Assembly: GCF_003113495.2 (NCBI RefSeq)
Contig: NZ_CP084506.1
Location: 2,046,001 to 2,110,000 of the forward strand
Direction: 5' to 3'
Source of the DNA: Edwardsiella tarda ATCC 15947 = NBRC 105688
Lineage (GTDB): Bacteria > Pseudomonadota > Gammaproteobacteria > Enterobacterales > Enterobacteriaceae
DNA length: 64,000 bases
Shown here: positions 38,323-48,008 of the stretch, one piece after another
Numbering within the stretch: the stretch's first letter is position 1
Layout: each line of letters starts with the position of its first letter
Translations under genes and position numbers: made by a program
The notes under the pieces: model-generated
Database searches by the model: none
Told to the model about the DNA's origin: nothing
Seen by the model: only the letters and a program-made list of their open reading frames with translations

Positions 38323-40257
38323 ATGAACATATTTGAACAATATCGCCAGCGTTATGAATCGGCCAAGGATGAGGAGCTGACGCTACAGGCCTTTCTGACT
38401 CTCTGCCGCCAGGATCGCAGCGCCTATGCCAACGCCGCCGAACGCCTGTTACAGGCCATCGGTACCCCGGAAATGATCGACACGGCGCAAGATCCCCGAC
38501 TCTCCCGCCTATTCTCCAACCGCGTCATCGCCCGCTACCCCGCCTTCGCCGAATTCTACGGCATGGAAGAGGCCATCGAGCAGATCGTGGCATATCTGCG
38601 CCACGCGGCGCAGGGATTGGAAGAGAAGAAACAGATCCTCTACTTGCTGGGGCCGGTCGGTGGAGGTAAGTCCTCGCTGGCCGAACGGTTAAAGGCGTTG
38701 ATGCAATGCGTCCCCATCTATGTGTTGAGCGCCAACGGCGAACGCAGCCCGGTCAACGACCACCCGCTGTGTCTGTTCAGTCATCAGCAGGATGGCACCC
38801 TGTTGAGCCAGGAGTATGGCATTCCGCCGCGCTACCTGGGCACCATCATGTCGCCATGGGCGGCCAAACGCCTGCACGAGTTCGGCGGCGACATCACCCA
38901 GTTCCGCGTCGTCAAGGTGTGGCCATCGATCCTACAACAGATCGCCATCGCCAAGACCGAGCCGGGCGATGAAAACAACCAGGATATCTCCGCCCTGGTG
39001 GGTAAAGTCGATATCCGTAAACTGGAACATTACGCCCAGAACGATCCCGATGCCTATGGCTACTCCGGCGCGCTGTGCCGGGCCAACCAGGGGATCATGG
39101 AGTTTGTGGAGATGTTCAAGGCGCCGATCAAGGTGCTGCATCCGTTGCTGACCGCCACCCAGGAGGGCAACTATAACGGCACCGAAAGCATCTCCGCCCT
39201 GCCCTTTAGCGGCATCATCCTGGCGCACTCCAACGAATCGGAGTGGGTGCAGTTCCGCAACAACAAGAATAACGAGGCCTTCCTCGACCGCGTCTACATC
39301 GTCAAGGTGCCCTACTGCCTGCGCATCTCGGAAGAGATCAAGATCTACGACAAGCTGTTGGATAACAGCGAGCTGGCCCTGGCGCCCTGCGCCCCCGGCA
39401 CCCTGGAGACCCTGGCCAGCTTCAGCGTGCTGTCGCGCCTGAAGAGCCCAGAGAACTCCAGCCTGTACTCCAAGATGCGTGTCTACGATGGCGAGAGCCT
39501 GAAGGATACCGACCCCAAGGCCAAGTCTTACCAGGAGTATCGCGACTATGCCGGGGTGGACGAAGGCATGAACGGCCTGTCGACGCGTTTCGCCTTCAAG
39601 ATACTCTCCAAGGTGTTTAACTTCGACCACGGCGAGGTGGCCGCCAACCCGGTGCATCTGTTCTATGTGCTGGAGCAGCAGATCGAGCGCGAACAGTTCC
39701 CGCAAGAGGTGGCGGAGAAGTATCTGGAACACCTGAAGGGCTACCTGATCCCGAAATATGTCGAGTTCATCGGCAAGGAGATCCAGACGGCCTACCTGGA
39801 GTCCTATTCGGAGTATGGGCAGAACATTTTTGACCGTTATGTCACCTATGCCGACTTCTGGATCCAGGATCAGGAGTACCGCGATCCGGATACCGGCCAG
39901 CTGTTTGACCGTGAGTCGCTCAACGCCGAGTTGGAAAAGATCGAGAAGCCGGCGGGGATCAGTAATCCGAAAGATTTCCGTAACGAGATCGTCAACTTCG
40001 TGCTGCGCGCCCGCGCCCACAATAATGGCCACAACCCCAACTGGACCAGCTATGAGAAGTTGCGCACGGTGATCGAGAAGAAGATGTTCTCCAACACCGA
40101 GGAGCTGTTGCCGGTGATCTCCTTCAATGCCAAGACCTCCAGCGAGGAGCAGAAGAAGCACGATGACTTCGTCCACCGCATGATGGAGAAGGGCTATACC
40201 CGCAAGCAGGTGCGCCTGTTGTGCGAATGGTATCTGCGCGTACGTAAGTCGTCATGA
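38323..40257 (+). CDS. yeaG: PrkA-family serine protein kinase/AAA protein YeaG
   Basis: YeaG is a PrkA-type protein of 644 residues, the same length as E. coli YeaG, linked to starvation and nitrogen-stress responses. The N-terminal AAA domain has the P-loop [17 protein letters not shown]. The C-terminal PrkA kinase-like domain follows. ATG 38323 gives the family start [18 protein letters not shown] with AAGG about 12 bases upstream; the frame is open further upstream but without homology. It is transcribed with yeaH, although a terminator-like hairpin lies between them. Confidence 0.96.
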   Translation: MNIFEQYRQRYESAKDEELTLQAFLTLCRQDRSAYANAAERLLQAIGTPEMIDTAQDPRLSRLFSNRVIARYPAFAEFYGMEEAIEQIVAYLRHAAQGLEEKKQILYLLGPVGGGKSSLAERLKALMQCVPIYVLSANGERSPVNDHPLCLFSHQQDGTLLSQEYGIPPRYLGTIMSPWAAKRLHEFGGDITQFRVVKVWPSILQQIAIAKTEPGDENNQDISALVGKVDIRKLEHYAQNDPDAYGYSGALCRANQGIMEFVEMFKAPIKVLHPLLTATQEGNYNGTESISALPFSGIILAHSNESEWVQFRNNKNNEAFLDRVYIVKVPYCLRISEEIKIYDKLLDNSELALAPCAPGTLETLASFSVLSRLKSPENSSLYSKMRVYDGESLKDTDPKAKSYQEYRDYAGVDEGMNGLSTRFAFKILSKVFNFDHGEVAANPVHLFYVLEQQIEREQFPQEVAEKYLEHLKGYLIPKYVEFIGKEIQTAYLESYSEYGQNIFDRYVTYADFWIQDQEYRDPDTGQLFDRESLNAELEKIEKPAGISNPKDFRNEIVNFVLRARAHNNGHNPNWTSYEKLRTVIEKKMFSNTEELLPVISFNAKTSSEEQKKHDDFVHRMMEKGYTRKQVRLLCEWYLRVRKSS

Positions 40258-40268
40258 GGATGCGCTAT

Positions 40269-40291
40269 GGGCGGCGTTTTGCCGCCCTTTT
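40269..40291 (+). terminator. Terminator-like hairpin between yeaG and yeaH
   Basis: GGGCGGC-GTTTT-GCCGCCC followed by TTTTCT starts 12 bases after the yeaG stop and ends 28 bases before yeaH. It could lower yeaH expression relative to yeaG. Confidence 0.75.
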
Positions 40292-40318
40292 CTAGCGGTT
40301 GGCAGATTGGGAGGCGCC

Positions 40319-41590
40319 ATGTCTTACTTTATCGATCGTCGCCTAAACGGCAAGAACAAGAGCGCGGTGAACCGCCAGCGCTTCCTGCGCCGCTATACCG
40401 CGCAGATCAAGAAATCCGTCGCGGATGCCATTCATCGCCGCTCCGTCTCCGATGTCGAGAGCGGCGAGTCGGTCACCATCTCGCACGACGACATCAGCGA
40501 GCCGCTGTTTCAACAGGGCGCTGGGGGGGAACGCCAACGGGTCCATCCCGGTAATGACCACTTTGTACAGAATGACCGCATCGATCGCCAACCGGGCGGC
40601 GGCGCCGGGGGAGGCAGCGGGGAAGCGGGTAACGGTGAGGGCGGCGAGGATAATTTTGTCTTTCAGCTCTCTAAAGAGGAGTACCTGGATCTGCTGTTCG
40701 ACGATCTGGCGCTGCCCAACCTGCGCCACAACCACTACCGCCAGCTGACCGAATTTAAGAGCCATCGCGCCGGTTATACCGCCAGCGGAGTACCGGCCAA
40801 CATCAGCGTGGTACGTTCGCTACAGAACTCCTTGGCGCGGCGTACCGCGATGAGCGCCGCCAAGCGGCGCGAGCTGCGCCAACTGGAGGAGCAGCTCGAT
40901 GCGCTACAACAGCGCGAACCGGCGCAACCGCTGGAAAGCATGCGCCTACGCGGCGAGATCGAGGCGCTGCGCCAACGCATCGCCCGGGTGCCGTTTATCG
41001 ACAGTATCGATCTCCGCTACAAGAACTATGAGCGGCGCCCCGAACCCTCCAGCCAGGCGGTGATGTTCTGCCTGATGGATGTGTCCGGATCGATGGATCA
41101 GGCCACCAAGGAGATGGCCAAGCGCTTCTATATTCTGCTGTATCTGTTTCTCAGCCGTAACTACAAGAACATCGAGGTGGTCTACATTCGTCACCATACT
41201 CAGGCGAAGGAGGTGGATGAACAGGAGTTCTTCTACTCGCAGGAGACCGGCGGCACCATCGTCTCCAGCGCCCTGAAGCTGATGGATGAGATCGTGCGCG
41301 CCCGCTACGATCCGGCGCAGTGGAACATCTACGCCGCACAGGCCTCCGATGGCGACAACTGGGCCGACGACTCGCCGCTGTGCCAGAAACTATTGACTGA
41401 GCGGCTGCTGCCGTTGGTGCGCTACTACTGCTACATCGAAATCACCCGCCGCGCGCACCAGACCCTGTGGCGTGAATATGAGGCGTTAAGCCGCAGCTGC
41501 GACAACTTCGCCATGCAACATATTCGCGAGCAGCAGGACATCTACCCGGTGTTCCGTGAACTGTTCGCCCGCCAGCTCGCCAACGATTGA
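40319..41590 (+). CDS. yeaH: YeaH, VWA-like protein of the YeaG/YeaH pair
   Basis: YeaH (UPF0229/DUF444) has 423 residues. It begins [25 protein letters not shown], has a Gly-rich linker near residues 90-110, and then a von Willebrand A-like domain with the MIDAS motif MDVSGSMD. These features are shared with E. coli YeaH (427). The partnership with the kinase YeaG and the SpoVR protein YcgB is known from gene neighbourhood conservation; the biochemical role is not established. A GGGAGG site precedes ATG 40319. A stem-loop follows at 41603-41621. Confidence 0.95.
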   Translation: MSYFIDRRLNGKNKSAVNRQRFLRRYTAQIKKSVADAIHRRSVSDVESGESVTISHDDISEPLFQQGAGGERQRVHPGNDHFVQNDRIDRQPGGGAGGGSGEAGNGEGGEDNFVFQLSKEEYLDLLFDDLALPNLRHNHYRQLTEFKSHRAGYTASGVPANISVVRSLQNSLARRTAMSAAKRRELRQLEEQLDALQQREPAQPLESMRLRGEIEALRQRIARVPFIDSIDLRYKNYERRPEPSSQAVMFCLMDVSGSMDQATKEMAKRFYILLYLFLSRNYKNIEVVYIRHHTQAKEVDEQEFFYSQETGGTIVSSALKLMDEIVRARYDPAQWNIYAAQASDGDNWADDSPLCQKLLTERLLPLVRYYCYIEITRRAHQTLWREYEALSRSCDNFAMQHIREQQDIYPVFRELFARQLAND

Positions 41591-41602
41591 GTCTCTCGCC
41601 CC

Positions 41603-41621
41603 TGCCGCCCGTTGGGCGGCA
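41603..41621 (+). terminator. Hairpin after yeaH
   Basis: TGCCGCCC-GTT-GGGCGGCA is a perfect 8-bp stem 13 bases after the yeaH stop. It lacks a T-tract, so termination here may be weak or factor-dependent. Confidence 0.5.
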
Positions 41622-41745
41622 TAACCTGCTGACTTTTCGCGCATCATTAAATTACTTTACAAAGCGGTGCAGAACATTTGTCGCGTTTTGTGGCCTAATA
41701 CGGACGGTTAAATTTATTCTTTTCATGCTGTAGGAAAGTCATCGC

Positions 41746-43521
41746 ATGCATTCCAGCCAAAAAGCCACCCACTGGCGAGAAGTGTGGCATCTGATCAAAC
41801 CCTATTGGGTTTCAGACGAAAAATTCAGCGCCTGGAGCCGACTCGGCGCCATCATCGTATTGACGCTGGCGGCGGTGTATCTGAATGTCCTGTTTAACGA
41901 GTGGAACCGGGTGTTCTACGATGCCCTACAAAACCGTAACTATGCGGTGTTTAAGGCGCAGTTGATCCGCTTCAGCTACCTGGCGTTTATCTATATCGCC
42001 ATCGCTATCTTCCGCATCTATCTGACCCAGGGGCTGCAAATGTTGTGGCGCCAGTGGATGACCCGGCGCTATATGGACCGTTGGCTCCAGCATCAGGCCT
42101 ACTACCATACCGAGATGCAGCAGTCGATCGATAACCCCGACCAACGTATCGCCCAAGATCTGAGCGCCTTGACCAACGGCACCCTTTCCCTGACCCTGGG
42201 GCTGCTCTCCAGCCTGGTGACGCTGTTCTCCTTCGTCGCCATCCTGTGGTCGGTCTCCGGCTCGCTGTCGCTGATGATCGCCGACCATGCCCTGGAGATC
42301 CCCGGCTACATGGTGTGGTTCGCCTTGCTGTACGCCGGGTTGGGGTCGCTGATGATCTGGCTGGTTGGCCGGCCGTTGGTCAACCTCTCCTTCGATCAGG
42401 AGCGCTTCGAGGCAAACTTCCGCTTCGGGTTGATCCGCATCCGCCACAACGCCGATCCGATCGCTCTGTATCACGGCGAGCCGCAAGAGCGCCAGCAGCT
42501 TGATGGCCAGTTCCAGAACATCCGCCGCAACTGGTGGAGCATCATGCGCCTGACCCGGCGGCTGAACTTCGCCAGCAATTTCTATGGCCAGTTCGCCATC
42601 ATCTTCCCGATCCTGGTGGCCGCCCCGCGCTACTTCGCCAACGCCATTCAGCTCGGCACCCTGATGCAGATCTCCTCGGCCTTCGGCCAGGTGCAGGGGG
42701 CGCTCTCTTGGTTTATCAACGCATTCGACGATCTGGCCGCCTGGAAGGCATGCGTCAACCGTCTGGCCGGTTTCAATAAGGCCGTGGCCGATCTGGCGGA
42801 GCACCCCGGCGATATTCGCCACGGGCAAACCCAGGATGACAACCAGGCACTGGCGATCAACGGGCTGACCCTGCAGATCCACCAGGGGCGCACGCTGTTC
42901 AACGACGTTAGCCTGCAGGTAGCGCGCGGCGATCGCGTCCTGATCACCGGCCCTTCCGGCTGTGGCAAGTCGACGCTGTTGCGCGCCATCGCCGGTGTCT
43001 GGCCCTATGGCCACGGCGAGATCTTACGCCCCGACGAGGGTTCGCTGCGTACCCTGTTCCTGCCGCAACGCAGCTATCTGCCGATAGGCAGCCTGCGCGA
43101 CGCCATCTGTTACCCCTCTGACGCCACGACCCACAGCGATGAGAGTCTACAGACCATCCTACGCGCCTGCCGCCTGAACCACCTGTGCGATCAGCTGGCG
43201 ACGCGCGCCAACTGGTCGCAACAGCTCTCCCCCGGCGAGCAACAGCGCATCGCCTTCGCCCGCGCGCTGGCGCTGCAACCGGATATTCTGTATCTGGACG
43301 AGGCGACCAGCGCCCTAGACGAAGATACCGAGCAGCATGTCTACCGCCTATTGAGCGAGTGGTTACCGGGCCTCACCCTGATCAGCGTGGCGCACCGCAG
43401 CAGCGTGGCCCCCTTCCATACCCTGCGTTGGCGCTTTAGCAAGGCGAGCCAAGCCGACGACGACGAGCGCTACTTCGCCCCCTCACAGGTCGAGGTCTCC
43501 CTGCTCGCAGGCCACCACTAA
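41746..43521 (+). CDS. YddA/ABCD-type ABC transporter (fused permease and ATPase)
   Basis: This 591-residue half-transporter fuses an SbmA/BacA-like membrane domain (about residues 25-340, several transmembrane helices) to an ATPase domain. The ATPase has Walker [10 protein letters not shown], signature LSPGEQQR, and Walker [14 protein letters not shown]. The layout matches E. coli YddA, whose substrate is unknown; related proteins handle vitamin B12, peptides or fatty acyl chains. It is preceded by its own 155-base gap and is not in an operon. A GC-rich hairpin (43530-43552) follows. Confidence 0.88.
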   Translation: MHSSQKATHWREVWHLIKPYWVSDEKFSAWSRLGAIIVLTLAAVYLNVLFNEWNRVFYDALQNRNYAVFKAQLIRFSYLAFIYIAIAIFRIYLTQGLQMLWRQWMTRRYMDRWLQHQAYYHTEMQQSIDNPDQRIAQDLSALTNGTLSLTLGLLSSLVTLFSFVAILWSVSGSLSLMIADHALEIPGYMVWFALLYAGLGSLMIWLVGRPLVNLSFDQERFEANFRFGLIRIRHNADPIALYHGEPQERQQLDGQFQNIRRNWWSIMRLTRRLNFASNFYGQFAIIFPILVAAPRYFANAIQLGTLMQISSAFGQVQGALSWFINAFDDLAAWKACVNRLAGFNKAVADLAEHPGDIRHGQTQDDNQALAINGLTLQIHQGRTLFNDVSLQVARGDRVLITGPSGCGKSTLLRAIAGVWPYGHGEILRPDEGSLRTLFLPQRSYLPIGSLRDAICYPSDATTHSDESLQTILRACRLNHLCDQLATRANWSQQLSPGEQQRIAFARALALQPDILYLDEATSALDEDTEQHVYRLLSEWLPGLTLISVAHRSSVAPFHTLRWRFSKASQADDDERYFAPSQVEVSLLAGHH

Positions 43522-43529
43522 ATGCGATC

Positions 43530-43552
43530 GGCCGGGGCGCCATGCCCCGGCC
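43530..43552. terminator. Hairpin between convergent ABC and POT genes
   Basis: GGCCGGGGC-GCCAT-GCCCCGGCC is a perfect 9-bp stem 9 bases after the ABC gene stop. There is no clear T-tract on either strand. Confidence 0.5.
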
Positions 43553-43596
43553 ATCTGCCTCTTTGCCGCCTTGATCGTGACGCTAGCCCCGCTCGC

Positions 43597-45054
43597 CTAC
43601 GCTGCGGGGTGATCGGGCGTGTTGATCAGCCGATCCAACCGGGGCGCCAGCCACCAGCAGATCAGCGCGACGACCAAGGTCGCGAGGGCTAAGGCATAGA
43701 AGTAAGCGCCATACTGTTGCAGGGAGTGCAGTGCATCGCCCGCGGCCTCGTTGTCGCTGGCGGAGAAGCCCGCCAGCCAAGCCGCCCCCAGCGACGCCAG
43801 CGCCAACACCATCCCCCACGCGCCATAGATAAAACCACGCACCTCGCGCGGGAACAGCTTGGCGAGCATCGACTGACCCAGGGCCGAGATCAACAGTTCG
43901 CCGATGGCGAATAGCAGATGCGGGGCGATGATCCAGAAGGGGGAGACGATGCCCGCCGCATTGCCGAAGAAGCGGGCACTACCGGCGCAGGCAAAGGCGG
44001 CGGCGCAGGCTAACATCCCCACGGCGAACTTGACCGGCATCGAGGGGTCACGCCCGTGCTCGCCCAGCCAGGTATAGAGCCAGGCCAGACCGGGACTGAG
44101 TACGATGATCCACATCGGATTCAGCGCCTGAAAGGAGACCGGGTTGACCGCTACCCCCAGCAAGGAGGGGCGCACATTATTGATGGCGAAGAAGTTGAGC
44201 GAGGTCGGCATCTGATTGTAGAGGATGAAAAACAGCAAGGCCTGCCCCATCAGCACCAGCCCAACCACCATCTTCAGCCGCGAGATGCGCGTCTCACGCC
44301 GCATGATACGCACAATCAGCAACAGGATGATCAGGGCGACGGCCACCAGCAGCACCCGCGTGATCAGCAGTTCACGCAGCAGGAACATGCTGAGCGCCAC
44401 CACCAGCAACGAACCGCCCAGGTAAGCGGCCATGATAGCGCTCCCCGGCTTGCGGCTATCCACCGGGCTCGCATTCACCAGATAACGGCTATAACGCGCC
44501 AGCAGCAACAGGTTGATCACCATCCCCAGCGTGCTGAGAATAAAGGCCGCCTGCCAGCCGAGACAGGCGGCGATCTCCGCCGCCGCCACGGTCGTCAAGA
44601 AGGCGCCAATATTGTTGACCATATAAAACAGGGTAAAGGCGCTATCCAGACGTTGGTCACCCTGGTTATAGGCCGCGGCGACCAACGCCGGGGCGGCCAC
44701 CCCGCCGACGCTGCGCCCGACGATCACGCAGCCTAAACCGGCGAAGAGCAGTGACGACGCGTCGCTCAGCGAAGCCGCGGTGATCAGCGCGTAACCCACC
44801 CCTTGGAAGGCGTAACCCCACCATAGCGTGCGTTTGGCACCTAACACCTTGTCCGCCAGCCAGCCGCCGACAAACAGCAACGAGGCGCCGATGGCCGTGA
44901 AGCTACCGAAGATGCTGAAGGCGCTCTTCTCGTCGAGATGGAGCGCATCATGTAGAAAAACCGGCAGGACGGTCCACAGGCTATAGAAGGAGACGGCCCA
45001 CCAAAACTGGCAGGCGCATAGGATGTAGAAGGTCGCGGGATAACGCCGGTTCAT
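43597..45054 (-). CDS. POT-family peptide MFS transporter (divergent)
   Basis: This 485-residue protein has about 12-14 transmembrane segments and the POT-type block FVGGWLADKVLGAKRTLWWG near residue 57. It should import di-/tripeptides or related substrates with protons. The first helix reads CQFWWAVSFYSLW where canonical POT proteins have the ExxER/K proton-coupling motif (ERFSYYG), so key acidic and basic residues are missing; E. coli DtpD keeps a partial version. Its ATG overlaps the stop of the M18 aminopeptidase gene (ATGA), giving an operon that couples peptide entry with hydrolysis (inference). Confidence 0.85.
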   Translation of the reverse strand: MNRRYPATFYILCACQFWWAVSFYSLWTVLPVFLHDALHLDEKSAFSIFGSFTAIGASLLFVGGWLADKVLGAKRTLWWGYAFQGVGYALITAASLSDASSLLFAGLGCVIVGRSVGGVAAPALVAAAYNQGDQRLDSAFTLFYMVNNIGAFLTTVAAAEIAACLGWQAAFILSTLGMVINLLLLARYSRYLVNASPVDSRKPGSAIMAAYLGGSLLVVALSMFLLRELLITRVLLVAVALIILLLIVRIMRRETRISRLKMVVGLVLMGQALLFFILYNQMPTSLNFFAINNVRPSLLGVAVNPVSFQALNPMWIIVLSPGLAWLYTWLGEHGRDPSMPVKFAVGMLACAAAFACAGSARFFGNAAGIVSPFWIIAPHLLFAIGELLISALGQSMLAKLFPREVRGFIYGAWGMVLALASLGAAWLAGFSASDNEAAGDALHSLQQYGAYFYALALATLVVALICWWLAPRLDRLINTPDHPAA

Positions 45055-46469
45055 GAGGCACCTCCCATCGTCTCTGCCTCATCGTATAGCTGTGATGGAC
45101 AAGGAAAGGCGGCGCTGAAGAAGTGGCGATAACCCTGGAAAGTCTGCCAGATATCGGACTTGGCACTGACTTCAAACGGTGAGTGCATGGACAACAGGGG
45201 GACCCCGGCGTCAACGACACAGGGGCCATGCTGGGCGAGGAAACGGGCGATGGTACCGCCGCCCCCCTCATCGACCTTACCCAACAGGCCGTTTTGCCAG
45301 CGCAATGCATGGCTGTCCAACATGTGCTGCAGCAGGGCGAGGTATTCGGCATCGGCGTCGTTGGTTAAGTTCTTCCCACCCGCCCCGGTGTACTTACTCA
45401 GCACCATCCCCCCGCCCAGACGAGCGGCGTTATCGGCGTCATGGACCTCGGGAAACAGCGGATCGAGCGCCGGCACCACATCCGCCGACAGGGCGTAAGA
45501 GTTCCAGAGGCACTGGCGCAACTGGGTGACCGACGCTCCCGGCATACGCTGCAAGAGCATCTCGATAACCCAGGGGAAGAAGTCGGACTGCATCCCGGTG
45601 GCGCCCGACGAACCGGTCTCCTCCTTATCCAGGAACAGGCAGATCAGGGTCTGCTCCGGTTGCTCGCACGCCAGCAAGGCCTGCAGCGCGGTATAGACGC
45701 ACACCCGATCATCTTGACCGTAGCCGCCGAGCAGCGAACCATCCAGGCCGACATCGCGGCTCTCCCCCGCGGGCACCAACGCCAGCTCGGCGCGTAGCAA
45801 GTCCGCCTGCTCCAGGGCGTAGTCATGCTGCAAACGGGCCAAGATCTGGCGCTTGACCCGATCCTTATCCTCTTCGGCCAACTCGGCCAAGGGGAGACTG
45901 CCAACCAGGATCTGCAGCTCCTCCCCCTTTAATAGTTCATCCCCCGGACGCTTACGCTGGATCTTCGCATCCAGGTGCGGCAGCAGATCGGGGATGGTAA
46001 ATACCGGCTGATCGCCCCGCTCACCCAAGGTCAACTCGATACGCCCATGTTGACGGGTGAAGACCACCCCATGCAGCGCCAAGGGGCGAGCCCCCCACTG
46101 GTACTTCTTAATGCCGCCATAATAGTGGGTACGCATCAGCGCCAATCCCTGCGCTTCATGGAGCGGATTTGGCTTAAGATCGAGATGCGGCGCATCACTG
46201 TGCGCGGCGATAATTCGCACACCCTGGCATAAGGGGCTGTGCCCCATGACGATCAACGCCATGCTCTTATTACGATTAACACAGTAATATTTCCCGCCGA
46301 CCCTCACGCTCTCCGCCGCTGGCAAAGGACCAAATCCCTGCGCCTGCACCACCTCACGAATAGCGCGAATACACTCCCGTTCGGTTTTAGCCCGATCGAG
46401 GAAAGCTTTATAACCGTTACAGAATAATTCCACCTGGTTTATATATTCAGAAGATAAATAATTCTCCAT
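45051..46469 (-). CDS. M18-family aminopeptidase
   Basis: This 472-residue zinc metallopeptidase of the aspartyl aminopeptidase/aminopeptidase I family removes N-terminal, often acidic, residues from peptides. Metal-binding and catalytic blocks are present: AAHSDAPHLDLKP, LFLDKEETGSSGATGM with the catalytic Glu pair, and LLSMHSPFEVSAKSD with a metal-binding His. E. coli lacks a close M18 equivalent at this position. The ATG at 46469 follows AAGGGGAG; a GTG one codon earlier is also possible. It is the promoter-proximal gene of the pair with the POT transporter. Confidence 0.9.
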   Translation of the reverse strand: MENYLSSEYINQVELFCNGYKAFLDRAKTERECIRAIREVVQAQGFGPLPAAESVRVGGKYYCVNRNKSMALIVMGHSPLCQGVRIIAAHSDAPHLDLKPNPLHEAQGLALMRTHYYGGIKKYQWGARPLALHGVVFTRQHGRIELTLGERGDQPVFTIPDLLPHLDAKIQRKRPGDELLKGEELQILVGSLPLAELAEEDKDRVKRQILARLQHDYALEQADLLRAELALVPAGESRDVGLDGSLLGGYGQDDRVCVYTALQALLACEQPEQTLICLFLDKEETGSSGATGMQSDFFPWVIEMLLQRMPGASVTQLRQCLWNSYALSADVVPALDPLFPEVHDADNAARLGGGMVLSKYTGAGGKNLTNDADAEYLALLQHMLDSHALRWQNGLLGKVDEGGGGTIARFLAQHGPCVVDAGVPLLSMHSPFEVSAKSDIWQTFQGYRHFFSAAFPCPSQLYDEAETMGGAS

Positions 46470-46472
46470 CAC

Positions 46473-47115
46473 ACTCCCCTTAATATTATTGTAGAGTGCG
46501 GCAATAATATAACCTGAATTTTGGCGGATTATTGAAATAGATCACCAATTAAATTATTGATTTCAGTGTTATATTTTAATAAAAACATGTCATGGTTATA
46601 TTTATCACTAGGCGGCAGCCGGGAGGTGAATAAAATAATTACCGGGGTCGGCACAAGTAACGGTGATAAATGCCCCACCACGCCGACGCCGTTCGAGGGG
46701 GGTTATTGCGGCATCATAAGGGAGAAGTCCCACGTTCCAGGCGGACGTGGGCGCTGACGTACGGTACGACTCATCGGCAATACGCGCAAAATAAAGATAA
46801 AGTATGCTTATGATTACTCGACTCAACAATAGAGAATAATCCACCGAGACACGCGCCGCATCCGCTCACCGCCGCCGTTATTCCGGCCCCAAACGGGTGG
46901 GTAGCGGCGCGCTGGCGTAAAATAAATTAATTAACTGTGAACTAAGCCACAACACATAACATCCTCAGCCCATCAAAATAGGTATCACTGGCAAAAGATG
47001 CTAGTGTTATTAATTATAATCATAGATGACTAATTAATTTCGTAATCTTATCTACTCGCTCGTTAATTGATACCGCTTGCCGGGTCATTTGTCGCAACAC
47101 CAAGGGAAAGACACC
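46473..47115. other. AT-rich gene-free region before the YmgB-like gene
   Basis: About 640 bases, AT-rich at both ends and GC-rich in the middle, contain no convincing gene. A 78-codon minus-strand frame near 46608-46844 has no ribosome binding site or family resemblance. A CRP-like site lies at 46936-46951. The AT-rich ends presumably contain promoters for the aminopeptidase gene on one side and the YmgB-like gene on the other. Confidence 0.5.
46936..46951. promoter_or_regulatory. Candidate CRP site
   Basis: TGTGA-N6-CCACA matches 9 of 10 CRP core positions in AT-rich DNA, 165 bases upstream of the YmgB-like gene. The assignment is from motif only. Confidence 0.3.
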
Positions 47116-47373
47116 ATGAGTACACTCACTGAACTGCCTGATTACGGCATTCACTTTAGTGATACCGTTCATTTTGACCATGAAGTATCTCGTCTGATCG
47201 GTGAAACCGTCAGCGCGCTGATTGCGCGCGATGGCGACATCATCTACGGCGATCTCATCCATGCCATCGCGCGCACGGCTCGCCACGAATCCTGCCAACA
47301 CCGTCGGACGCTGCTGCTCAGCGCCTTAGATCGCCTGCTGGGCGATCAACCGGCACACAGCGAACTGGCCTAA
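47116..47373 (+). CDS. YmgB/AriR-like biofilm and acid-stress regulator
   Basis: This 85-residue protein resembles the YmgB/AriR family in length and pattern. An N-terminal tail is followed by FDHEVSRLIGETVSALIARDGDIIYGDLIHAI and then RTLLLSALDRLLGD, the two-helix hairpin of a dimeric Hha-like fold. E. coli AriR affects biofilm formation and acid resistance. The ATG at 47116 has AAGGG about 10 bases upstream; an upstream in-frame start at 47077 is less likely. The similarity is moderate and judged by eye. Confidence 0.6.
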   Translation: MSTLTELPDYGIHFSDTVHFDHEVSRLIGETVSALIARDGDIIYGDLIHAIARTARHESCQHRRTLLLSALDRLLGDQPAHSELA

Positions 47374-47565
47374 CGCATCGACATCGCCAGCCAGGCCTTC
47401 TCCTGGCTGGCTTCCCCGCATAACAGTAACATACGGCAACATAAGGTGCTGGCGTCGCCGCTTAGGCTGCGTTATGGTGAAAGCAGGACAGGTTGCGCTA
47501 ACCGCTCTCCGTAAGTAGTGTCGCTAGCACGCCTGTGACCGCGATCATTTTCAAGGAGACCTTTT

Positions 47566-47781
47566 ATGACCAAGCCGCATCACATTGCCGAATGGGCACG
47601 CGTGCGTGAAACCTCTTTAGAAATCGCCGAAGCCATCTTCGAACTCGCCCACGATGACGAAACCTTAGCCCAACAGATCTGGGAAGAGGGGAACGATAAG
47701 GTGCTGCCTCTGGCCTTCGCCAAGACGGATAAGGATCAACTCTATTGGGGTGACGAAACCATCGACCGCCGCGACGTCTGA
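47566..47781 (+). CDS. yccJ: YccJ family protein
   Basis: This 71-residue acidic protein matches E. coli Ycc[48 protein letters not shown]. Function is unknown; in E. coli yccJ is paired with wrbA, which is absent here. AAGGAG sits 8 bases upstream of the start. A GC-rich stem-loop (47788-47826) follows. Confidence 0.88.
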   Translation: MTKPHHIAEWARVRETSLEIAEAIFELAHDDETLAQQIWEEGNDKVLPLAFAKTDKDQLYWGDETIDRRDV

Positions 47782-47787
47782 TCGCCT

Positions 47788-47826
47788 CTCGCGCCCTCGC
47801 CTTGCCGAGCGGGGAGAGGGCGCGAG
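47788..47826 (+). terminator. Hairpin after yccJ
   Basis: The 11-bp stem CTCGCGCCCTC/GAGGGCGCGAG begins 7 bases after the yccJ stop. It lacks a T-tract, so it is a tentative terminator. Confidence 0.45.
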
Positions 47827-48008
47827 TCATGCTACGCGCTCCACCTTTTTTCCCCCCTCTCCCATCGCCGTCCTCTCCCGCGGCAAGCATCACGCGCCCT
47901 TCCACCACTCACCTTTTCCGCCGATGGCGGCAGGTTTTAGCCTCGTAGACTACGCTTGTATCAGGACGGCGTGCCGCAGTCCATACCACGAGTTAAGGGA
48001 GGTGTGCC

